NCBI GenBank assembly: GCA_016934095.1
Contig: JAFGTO010000374.1
Span: forward strand, 1 to 5,881
From: Candidatus Glassiibacteriota bacterium
GTDB lineage: Bacteria; Gemmatimonadota; Glassbacteria; GWA2-58-10
Direction: 5' to 3'
Length of the DNA stretch: 5,881 bases
Shown: piece after piece, positions 1 through 5,000 of the stretch
Layout: each line of letters begins with the position of its first letter
Numbering within the stretch: the first letter of the stretch is position 1
Program-made: the position numbers and the translations under genes
The notes under the pieces: model-generated
The model's database searches: none
What the model was told of the DNA's origin: nothing
The model's input: only the letters and a program-made list of their open reading frames with translations

Positions 1-26
1 CCCGTGGTGAAATTTATTGTTTCATG

Positions 27-146
27 GGCTGTCAAGGGCAAGGCAAGCCGTTTCCTGTGTAACTGTACAATATCAAGTATGTTATGCGATAAATACTTTC
101 TTGCCATACGTCGTTGTCCCAAGATAGAAAACGGCCCTTGACAGCC
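27..146. repeat. Inverted pair of TTGACA-bearing elements
   Basis: GGCTGTCAAGGGC at 27-39 is matched perfectly by its reverse complement GCCCTTGACAGCC at 134-146, 94 bases away. The likeness continues on the inner side: CCGTTTCCT at 48-56 matches the reverse complement of 126-134 (CCGTTTTCT) at 8 of 9 positions, with about 8 extra bases in the left copy. Each arm holds TTGACA, and the two copies point outward: minus strand at 35..30 and plus strand at 138-143. They could be paired outward promoters, two binding sites for one regulator, or remnants of a small repeat. A perfect 13-bp pair is unlikely by chance in about 400 bases. Confidence 0.6.
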
Positions 147-166
147 ATATTCCCTGGAAATTTGTA
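138..166 (+). promoter_or_regulatory. Candidate sigma70 promoter facing nuoM
   Basis: A perfect -35 hexamer TTGACA (138-143) is followed after 17 bases by TTTGTA (161-166). A slightly shifted reading is TTGTAT (162-167) with an 18-base spacer. The -10 match is only fair, and the surrounding sequence is AT-rich as promoters often are. It would start a transcript near 173 running toward and antisense to the 3' end of nuoM. No plus-strand gene lies downstream of it, so the site is either for a small RNA or is fortuitous. Confidence 0.35.
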
Positions 167-174
167 TTTTTTAA

Positions 175-350
175 CACGCTTTTTAACTGTTCAAGAATCA
201 AGAGCTGCCCGGCCGCGGGCATGGCGATGAGGCAACTCGGCTACGGGCACGGCCTCCTCTCCACTCGCGCGTCTTCACTTGCGAGCCCTGCCCTGTGCCC
301 CTACACGCGGGGCTACGGGGGTTTCCGGCCTCAAATTATTAAAAAGCGTG
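175..350. repeat. 12-bp inverted pair enclosing 152 bases
   Basis: CACGCTTTTTAA at 175-186 recurs perfectly in inverted orientation at 339-350. The enclosed 152 bases contain a 6-bp hairpin (206-221) and the first of two GC-rich repeats. The spacing would suit terminal repeats of a very small non-autonomous element, but I find no target-site duplication outside the arms. The right arm also supplies the T-run of the probable nuoM terminator (minus strand 345..341), so the arms may instead be two terminator-like ends. Confidence 0.45.
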
Positions 351-380
351 GCACCGTGCCCCTGCATGCTGGGCTGCGGG
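295..380. repeat. Imperfect GC-rich direct repeats, REP-like
   Basis: Bases 295-319 and 356-380 align without gaps and are identical at 21 of 25 positions, both beginning GTGCCCCT. Each can fold through GCCCC pairing with GGGGC (297-301 with 309-313 in the first; 358-362 with 378-382 in the second). The 9-mer GGCTACGGG also occurs at 239-247 and 311-319. The half-sequence GTGCCCCTAC and its complement resemble dispersed GC-rich palindromic repeats found in many bacterial genomes. Membership in such a family is my inference and was not tested. Confidence 0.45.
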
Positions 381-398
381 GCCTTTGTGCCTCTGCGC
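341..398 (-). terminator. Probable Rho-independent terminator of nuoM
   Basis: On the minus strand just after the nuoM stop, GGCAC (391..387) can pair with GTGCC (354..350), and inside it GCCCC (382..378) with GGGGC (362..358). A short GCA/TGC pairing lies at the tip. GCG (398..396) and CGC (348..346) can add an outer stem that brings the structure right up to five T residues (345..341), followed by AATAATTT. The stem has internal loops, so it is not a textbook terminator. Its place directly downstream of the last gene of the operon supports the call. Confidence 0.45.
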
Positions 399-403
399 CT
401 TCC

Positions 404-1990
404 CTATTCAGAGCTCTCCCGGTCGAAAGAGACACCCGCCAGCGGATCAGTCAGCGGCCCGGCCTGCTGCACGGCCGCCGTTTTTTCCTGGTAATCCTCG
501 ATGAACTTTTCCACCGCGGGCTGGATCCGCTGCAGGAAAATTCCGGGGAACAGCCCCATCACGAACATCATCACGGTCAGCGGCAGCAGCACCAGCACTT
601 CCCTGAAACCCAGGTCCCTCATGGTCTCGTTTTCCGGGTGCACTATCCTGCCGAACATCACCCGCCTGAACATCCAGAGCATGTAGACCGCGGAGAGCAC
701 CACCCCGCTGGCGGCGAAGAAGACAAACCCGCTGTGGGGTCCGCCGTAGACCCCGAGCAGTATCAGGAACTCTCCCACGAAGCCGTTCAGCCCGGGCAGG
801 CCGATCGAGCTGAGGGTGGCCACCATGAAGAAAAAGGCCAGCACAGGCACCCGGGCGCTCAAGCCACCGAAATTCTCGATCAGCCTGGTGTGGCGGCGCT
901 CGTAGAGGATACCCACGATCAGGAACAGCGCCCCGGTGGAGATCCCGTGGTTGAGCATCTGGTAGATGCCGCCCGAGATCCCGTAGATCCCCCCGCCGCT
1001 GCCGCCGGAACCCAGGGCGTACAGCCCCAGCATGACAAAGCCCAGATGGCTGATACTGGAATAGGCCACCAGTTTTTTCAGGTCCGGCTGGACCATGGCC
1101 ACCAGGGCCCCGTAAATGATCCCGATCACCGCCAGCACGCAGATGTAGGGGGAGAAATACTCGCTGGCCACCGGGAAAAGGGGCATGGCGAACCTCAGGA
1201 AACCATAGGTGCCCATTTTCAGCAGGACAGCAGCCAGCAACACGCTTCCGGCGGTGGGGGCCTCCACGTGGGCATCCGGCAGCCAGGTATGGAACGGGAA
1301 CATCGGCACCTTGATCGCAAAGGCCAGGGCGAAAGAGAGGAAAAGCAGGTACTGGGCCTTCACCGGTATCTGCTTGCCGTAGAGCACCAGCAGGTCTGTG
1401 CTGCCGCCGACCCGGAACAGGTAGATGAACCCGACCAGCATCAGCAGGCTGCCCAGCATGGTGTAAAGCACGAACTTCACCGCCGCATAGATCCTCCCCT
1501 CGTGGCCCCAGACCCCGATCAGCAGGTACATCGGGATCAGCATCACTTCCCAGAAGATGTAGAACAGCACCATGTCCAGGCTGACAAAGGCCCCCAGCAT
1601 CCCGCACTGGAGCAGCAGCAGCAGGATCATGAAGCTCTTCACCTTGTTGGTGATCGCAGTCCAGGTGCTCAGCACCACCACCGGGCCCAGGAAAGTGGTC
1701 AGCAGCACCAGGAAAAGGCTGATCCCATCCACTCCGAGGTGGTAGCAGATACCGTATCTTTCGATCCAGGGCACCTTGACCGTGAACTGCATCCCGCCGT
1801 TGCCGGCCTCGAAACCATCCAGCAGCCTCAGGCTGACCGCGAAACCGGCCAGCATCACCGCCAGCGCCAGCCAGCGCAGTGTCCCGTGGCTGCGGGAGGG
1901 CACCACCAGCAGCAACAGCACTCCCGCCAGCGGCAGGAAGACCACCGTTGTCAGCAGGAGGTCGGCTTTGCAGAACTCGGTCCAGAACAA
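404..1990 (-). CDS. nuoM: NADH-quinone oxidoreductase subunit M (NuoM)
   Basis: Antiporter-like, proton-pumping subunit of the complex I membrane arm in the cytoplasmic membrane. The 528-residue product is near the usual size of about 500 and is hydrophobic throughout. The conserved charged residues of the channel are visible: Glu148 in FWEVMLIPMY, Lys227 in AIKVPMFPFHTWLPDAH, Lys258 in LLKMGTYGF, His315, His348 in LNHG and Glu407 in GFVGEFLIL. These match E. coli Glu144, Lys234, Lys265, His322, His348 and Glu407. The start is TTG, chosen because AAAGGGG lies 9 bases upstream and no ATG fits. It follows nuoL after 32 bases and is the last gene of the cluster. Residues 327-340 form an unusual Gly/Ser-rich loop, and about 40 polar residues end the protein. 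The LPDAHVEAPTAGSV block separates it from NuoL. Confidence 0.96.
   Translation of the reverse strand: MFWTEFCKADLLLTTVVFLPLAGVLLLLVVPSRSHGTLRWLALAVMLAGFAVSLRLLDGFEAGNGGMQFTVKVPWIERYGICYHLGVDGISLFLVLLTTFLGPVVVLSTWTAITNKVKSFMILLLLLQCGMLGAFVSLDMVLFYIFWEVMLIPMYLLIGVWGHEGRIYAAVKFVLYTMLGSLLMLVGFIYLFRVGGSTDLLVLYGKQIPVKAQYLLFLSFALAFAIKVPMFPFHTWLPDAHVEAPTAGSVLLAAVLLKMGTYGFLRFAMPLFPVASEYFSPYICVLAVIGIIYGALVAMVQPDLKKLVAYSSISHLGFVMLGLYALGSGGSGGGIYGISGGIYQMLNHGISTGALFLIVGILYERRHTRLIENFGGLSARVPVLAFFFMVATLSSIGLPGLNGFVGEFLILLGVYGGPHSGFVFFAASGVVLSAVYMLWMFRRVMFGRIVHPENETMRDLGFREVLVLLPLTVMMFVMGLFPGIFLQRIQPAVEKFIEDYQEKTAAVQQAGPLTDPLAGVSFDRESSE
454..486 (+). terminator. Possible plus-strand terminator inside nuoM
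   Basis: On the plus strand GCGGCC (454-459) pairs with GGCCGC (473-478) around a 13-base loop. Two bases later come six T residues (481-486). This has the form of an intrinsic terminator for transcription opposing nuoM. The sequence also encodes nuoM residues, including a Glu-Lys-Thr-Ala-Ala stretch, so coding constraint alone can explain it. It matters only if the promoter at 138-166 is real. Confidence 0.25.
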
Positions 1991-1999
1991 CTCGGGTTT

Positions 2000-2006
2000 C
2001 CCCTTT
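2000..2006 (-). promoter_or_regulatory. Ribosome binding site deciding the nuoM TTG start
   Basis: Minus-strand AAAGGGG (2006..2000) lies 9 bases before the TTG at 1990..1988, in the short gap after the nuoL stop (2025..2023). No ATG or GTG near it gives a better NuoM N-terminus, so this site supports TTG as the real start. Confidence 0.6.
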
Positions 2007-2022
2007 CAGCTTGGGGCCTGCC

Positions 2023-3966
2023 TCACCAGAGGAGCGAGCCCAGGACAAGGGCCACTCCCAGGAGGAAAGAGATCGCGTAGACCTGCGCGTAGCCGTTTTG
2101 CAGCCGGGCGGCGAGTCTGCCTAGACCCCGCACGGTCCGGCCGGTAAGGTTCACTGCTCCGTCAACCAGGCTCACGTCGAACAGCTTCCACAGCAGATAG
2201 GTCGAGCCTAGCTTTACCGGCTGAACGATAAAGATGTTGTAGATCTCATCCACGTAGTATTTGTTGAGCAGCACCTGGTAGCAGATCCGCAGGCGGCCGG
2301 CCAGACTGCCGGCGGTCTCCGGCCTGCGGAGGTAAAAGACCCAGGCTGCGTAGATGCCCCCGGCCGCCACGGCCACGGAAAGAGCCATGAACAGGTATTC
2401 CACCGCGTGGGAGTAATGGGGCGCCTCGAAGCGGAAAGTGCCGTTCTCATTGCCCAGCACCGGGGCGAGCCAGTGGTGGAGCCGTGCGGCGCCGCCCAGC
2501 ACCTCGGGCACTCCCCAGTAGCCGCCGAGGGCCGACAGCACCGCCAGGATGACCAGCGGCACGGTCATCACTTTCGGCGACTCGTGGATCCGGGCACTGG
2601 TTTCATGGTCCGCCCGGCAGCGGCCGAAAAAAGTGAGGAACAGCAGCCGGAACATGTAGAAAGCTGTCATGCCGGCGGCCAGGAAGCCTGTGAGCCAGAG
2701 CAGCCAGTGGCCCTTCGCTCCGCCGAAAGCCTGCCAGAGGATCTCATCCTTGGAGAAGAAGCCGGAAAACGGCGGCAGGCCCGCGATGGTTACCGTGGCG
2801 ATCAGGAAAGTCCAGTAAGTGGCCGGCAGCTTAGTCCTCAGCCCGCCCATCTCGCGGATGTCCTGCCTGCCGCCCATGGCGTGGATCACGCTGCCCGCGC
2901 ACAAGAACAGCAGGGCCTTGAAAAAGGCATGGGTTACCAGGTGGAAGATCCCGGCGCTGAAAGCGCCCACCCCCACGGCCAGGAACATGTAGCCGAGCTG
3001 GCTGATCGTGGAATAGGCCAGCACTTTCTTGATGTCGTTCTGCACCAGGCCGATGCTGGCAGCGTAGATCGCGGTCAGCACCCCGACCGCCGCCACCACT
3101 GCCATGCTCACCGGCGCCATCAGGTAGAGCACGTTGAGGCGCACGATCATGTAGACCCCGGCGGTGACCATGGTAGCCGCATGGATCAGGGCGCTGACCG
3201 GGGTCGGGCCGGCCATGGCATCCGGCAGCCAGACATAGAGCGGTATCTGGGCGCTCTTCCCGGTGGCCCCGAGAAAAAGCAGCAGGGTGATCAGGGTCAC
3301 CCACGTACCGCCCACGGCGAGCTTATCCGGCGCCAGGCTCGTTATCCCGGCGAAATCGACCGTGCCCAGGCTCCAGAAAAGCAGGATAATGCCCAGCAGG
3401 AAGCCGAAGTCCCCGACCCGGTTGACTATAAAGGCTTTCTTGCCGGCATAGGCTTTCTCCGGGTCTTCGAACCAGAAACCGATCAGCAGGTAGCTGCAGA
3501 GACCCACCCCCTCCCAGCCGATAAACATCAGGGGCAGGCTGTCCGCAGTGATCAGCAGCAGCATGAAAAAGACAAACAGGTTCAGGTAGCTGAAATAGCG
3601 CCAGTAGCTCTTGTCGTGGGCCATGTAGCCCATCGAGTAGACATGGATCAGGAAGCTCACCCCGGCGACCATCAGCACCATGGCGGAGCTCAAAGGGTCG
3701 AGGATGAAAGAGACACCCACGTTCAGCCTGCCCAGCGCCATCCAGGTGTAGAAATGGTCGGTCAGGACTGCGGCCGCCGGGTGTACCTGGCCGGCCAGGT
3801 CGGCCAGCCTGAAGTAGCCGGCCAGCCCGGCGGCGAACGAGGCCCCCACTGTCGAGCAGGCCAGGATACCCACCGCGGCCCGGGGCAGTCGCCTTCCCAG
3901 GGCCGCGATCAGCCCCGCTCCCAGCAGGGGGAAAAGGACTATCCAGCGTATGAAAGCCTCCTGCAT
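2023..3966 (-). CDS. nuoL: NADH-quinone oxidoreductase subunit L (NuoL)
   Basis: Most distal antiporter-like proton-pumping subunit of complex I. At 647 residues it is full length for the family (about 610-650). Channel residues are all present: Glu152 in GWEGVGLCSYLLIGFW, Asp186 in NRVGDFGF, Lys237 in TGKSAQIPLYVWLPDAMAG, His262 in VSALIHAATMVTAGVY, Lys313-Lys314 in NDIKKVLAYSTISQLG, His342 and His346 in FHLVTHAFFK, and Lys406-Asp407 in FSKDEIL. The C-terminal region from about residue 560 (LLNKYYVDEIYN) to 647 is intact. It would form the long amphipathic helix that runs along NuoM and NuoN, plus the anchoring last membrane helix. The ATG start has GGAG 6 bases upstream (3976..3973). The gene lies 23 bases after nuoK and 32 bases before nuoM. 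The GPTPVSALIHAATMVTAG block distinguishes it from NuoM, and the flanking nuoJ and nuoK argue against an Mrp antiporter. Confidence 0.97.
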   Translation of the reverse strand: MQEAFIRWIVLFPLLGAGLIAALGRRLPRAAVGILACSTVGASFAAGLAGYFRLADLAGQVHPAAAVLTDHFYTWMALGRLNVGVSFILDPLSSAMVLMVAGVSFLIHVYSMGYMAHDKSYWRYFSYLNLFVFFMLLLITADSLPLMFIGWEGVGLCSYLLIGFWFEDPEKAYAGKKAFIVNRVGDFGFLLGIILLFWSLGTVDFAGITSLAPDKLAVGGTWVTLITLLLFLGATGKSAQIPLYVWLPDAMAGPTPVSALIHAATMVTAGVYMIVRLNVLYLMAPVSMAVVAAVGVLTAIYAASIGLVQNDIKKVLAYSTISQLGYMFLAVGVGAFSAGIFHLVTHAFFKALLFLCAGSVIHAMGGRQDIREMGGLRTKLPATYWTFLIATVTIAGLPPFSGFFSKDEILWQAFGGAKGHWLLWLTGFLAAGMTAFYMFRLLFLTFFGRCRADHETSARIHESPKVMTVPLVILAVLSALGGYWGVPEVLGGAARLHHWLAPVLGNENGTFRFEAPHYSHAVEYLFMALSVAVAAGGIYAAWVFYLRRPETAGSLAGRLRICYQVLLNKYYVDEIYNIFIVQPVKLGSTYLLWKLFDVSLVDGAVNLTGRTVRGLGRLAARLQNGYAQVYAISFLLGVALVLGSLLW

Positions 3967-3989
3967 CGTTCACTCCGGGCTGCGGACCG

Positions 3990-4292
3990 CTACCACTTGA
4001 GCAGCCTCATCTCATCGATGTTCACCGACTCCCGCCCACGGAACAGGGCGACAATGATCGCCAGGCCGACAGCGGCTTCCGCGGCCGCCAGGGCAATCAC
4101 GAAAACGGCGAAGACCTGGGGGTCCATTGTCCCCAGCTTGTTGGAAAAAGCCACCAGCACCAGACCCGCCGAGTTTAGCATCAACTCCACCGACATGAAC
4201 ATTATCAGGATGTTCCGGCGGATGATAAAGCCCACCACGCCCAGGACAAAAAGCACTGCAGACAGTAACAGCAGCTCGCTCAGCTCAATCAC
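3990..4292 (-). CDS. nuoK: NADH-quinone oxidoreductase subunit K (NuoK)
   Basis: Small three-helix subunit next to NuoJ in the complex I membrane arm, part of the chain of charged residues that couples quinone reduction to proton movement. The product is exactly 100 residues, typical of the family. Membrane helices lie at about 4-22, 28-49 and 59-83. The two essential glutamates are seen at Glu36 in MSVELMLNS and Glu72 in AAAEAAVGLAI, the same numbers as in E. coli. The C-terminus VNIDEMRLLKW resembles the usual polar tail of the family. The start is GTG and overlaps the nuoJ TGA in the four bases GTGA (4292..4289), so translation is probably coupled. AAGGAG (4303..4298) lies 5 bases upstream. 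A distant relative is MrpC/MnhC, but these glutamates and the neighbours make NuoK firm. Confidence 0.97.
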   Translation of the reverse strand: MIELSELLLLSAVLFVLGVVGFIIRRNILIMFMSVELMLNSAGLVLVAFSNKLGTMDPQVFAVFVIALAAAEAAVGLAIIVALFRGRESVNIDEMRLLKW

Positions 4293-4789
4293 GCGCTCTC
4301 CTTCCCGGTCAGCACCAGGGCGCCCACCACGGCCACCAGCAAAAGGACGGCAATCACCTCGAGCGGGTAGACATACTCGCTGAAAAGGAGTTTCCCCAGG
4401 CTGGCAGCCTGGCCGAAATCAGCGGACAGCTCCGGTCCGGTCAAAAGGCTTACACCCTTGAAAGCCAGGCGGAGCTGTACGAAGACCAGCAGGGCGATCA
4501 GCACCCCGAGCAGCTTGATCCCCAGGTTGCGCATCTGGCCGACAATGCCGGTGCGCAGGTTCAGCATCATGATCACGAACAGGAACAGCATCAGCACCGC
4601 TCCGGCGTATACGATAACCTGTACTGCAGCCACGAAATATGCGCCCAGCAGCAGGTAGATCCCCGCCACGCAGAACAGGCAGACCACCAGCCAGACAGCG
4701 CTGATTACAGGATTTTTACGGGTTATGGTGAGGAAGGCCGCAATGACACTGACGCAGGCGAAAAGATAAAAAAGTACTTGGACCGGCAC
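4289..4789 (-). CDS. nuoJ: NADH-quinone oxidoreductase subunit J (NuoJ)
   Basis: Five-helix membrane subunit of complex I whose third helix carries the pi-bulge thought to switch during turnover. From the preferred GTG the product is 166 residues, close to E. coli NuoJ (about 184). Helices lie near 3-22, 30-50, 53-76, 90-110 and 141-162. The family signature VQVIVYAGAVLMLFLFVIMM is at 56-75, with the conserved Tyr at 61 and Gly at 63. A second block, PLEVIAVLLLVAVVGALVL, is at 142-160. I chose GTG at 4789..4787 because MPVQVLFYLFA matches the usual NuoJ beginning and an AGAGGA site (4803..4798) is well placed. A TTG at 4822 would add 11 residues, mostly basic, but lies inside a leader hairpin. 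It is the first gene of the cluster. nuoI, its normal upstream neighbour, is missing, and a divergent promoter lies upstream instead. Confidence 0.95.
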   Translation of the reverse strand: MPVQVLFYLFACVSVIAAFLTITRKNPVISAVWLVVCLFCVAGIYLLLGAYFVAAVQVIVYAGAVLMLFLFVIMMLNLRTGIVGQMRNLGIKLLGVLIALLVFVQLRLAFKGVSLLTGPELSADFGQAASLGKLLFSEYVYPLEVIAVLLLVAVVGALVLTGKESA

Positions 4790-4797
4790 TTTCGATA

Positions 4798-4803
4798 TCC
4801 TCT
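4798..4803 (-). promoter_or_regulatory. Ribosome binding site deciding the nuoJ GTG start
   Basis: AGAGGA (4803..4798) on the minus strand lies 8 bases before the GTG at 4789..4787. It sits at the end of a perfect hairpin (4802-4826), whose 3' arm covers the two bases beginning this site. Folding may therefore limit ribosome access. Confidence 0.55.
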
Positions 4804-4826
4804 TCTTGCGGCCTTGGGGCAAGAAG
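4802..4826 (-). promoter_or_regulatory. Leader hairpin abutting the nuoJ ribosome binding site
   Basis: On the minus strand CTTCTTGC (4826..4819) pairs perfectly with GCAAGAAG (4809..4802), 8 bp around a 9-base loop. The 3' arm runs into the nuoJ Shine-Dalgarno sequence. With no T-run after it, it is not an intrinsic terminator. Its position suits translational control of the nuoJKLM mRNA, by a protein or by temperature-dependent folding, but this is inference. Confidence 0.45.
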
Positions 4827-4859
4827 CTCGCAGTAGGGCTTAGCAGCCGAAACGGGAAA

Positions 4860-4876
4860 GTCAGTCCTTAACTGAC
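4860..4876. promoter_or_regulatory. Palindrome in the nuoJ leader
   Basis: GTCAGT (4860-4865) and ACTGAC (4871-4876) form a perfect 6-bp inverted repeat around CCTTA. AACTGAC occurs both at 4870-4876 and at 4893-4899, giving three half-sites in 40 bases just downstream of the predicted nuoJ transcription start. It may be an operator for a dimeric regulator or an RNA hairpin in the 5' leader. No known binding motif is claimed. Confidence 0.4.
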
Positions 4877-4903
4877 GGCGGGAACGGCGACAAACTGACT
4901 TGA

Positions 4904-4932
4904 ATTTTAACACTATCAAGCTAAATTGTCAA
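4904..4932 (-). promoter_or_regulatory. Sigma70-type promoter of nuoJKLM
   Basis: On the minus strand a perfect -35 TTGACA (4932..4927) is followed by exactly 17 bases and a -10 TAAAAT (4909..4904), five of six to consensus. The predicted start is near 4897, giving a leader of about 108 bases to the nuoJ GTG. This near-consensus promoter in the divergent gap supports nuoJKLM as an independently transcribed operon. Confidence 0.7.
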
Positions 4933-5000
4933 ACATATATACCCAACGTAAACGGCCGTCTCCGGGTTGCGTGGAATAACCTCTGCCGGGACAGGCAATT

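Larger units (their letters stand above)
1..403. other. Non-coding region downstream of nuoM
   Basis: I see no convincing gene here on either strand. Part of it is open in the plus direction, but only as the upstream end of a frame antisense to nuoM. The left part (1-200) is AT-richer than the rest of the window and the right part is GC-rich. It contains a 13-bp inverted pair (27-39 with 134-146), a TTGACA promoter-like site at 138-166, a 12-bp inverted pair (175-186 with 339-350), a 6-bp hairpin with a GCCG loop at 206-221, two imperfect GC-rich direct repeats (295-319 and 356-380) and a terminator-like structure for nuoM. nuoN, the usual gene after nuoM, is not present. Confidence 0.75.

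Noticed and set aside
447..2048. 533-codon minus-strand frame overlapping nuoM in another phase
   Set aside because: Gly/Arg/Pro-rich shadow of the NuoM frame, typical of high-GC codon bias.
221..2080. 619-codon open frame on the plus strand opposite nuoM
   Set aside because: Its product is rich in His, Gln, Pro and Asp with no domain logic, as expected from reading the complement of hydrophobic CTG/GTG/ATG codons. The minus strand encodes an unmistakable NuoM.
2407..4383. 658-codon open frame on the plus strand opposite nuoL, nuoK and the nuoJ end
   Set aside because: It has the same composition artefact and it spans three real genes and their gaps. The minus-strand frames carry conserved complex I motifs.
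404..4789. Mrp-type Na+/H+ antiporter or membrane hydrogenase instead of complex I
   Set aside because: Full-length NuoJ and a NuoK with both glutamates at 36 and 72, in the order J-K-L-M, plus a NuoL with the complete C-terminal helix region, fit complex I. No Mrp D/E/F/G or hydrogenase subunits are present.
4790..4822. Upstream TTG start for nuoJ adding 11 residues
   Set aside because: The TTG lies inside a strong hairpin without a well-placed ribosome site, and the extra residues PQGRKKRISK do not fit the usual NuoJ N-terminus. The GTG at 4789 has a good site and a family-like beginning.
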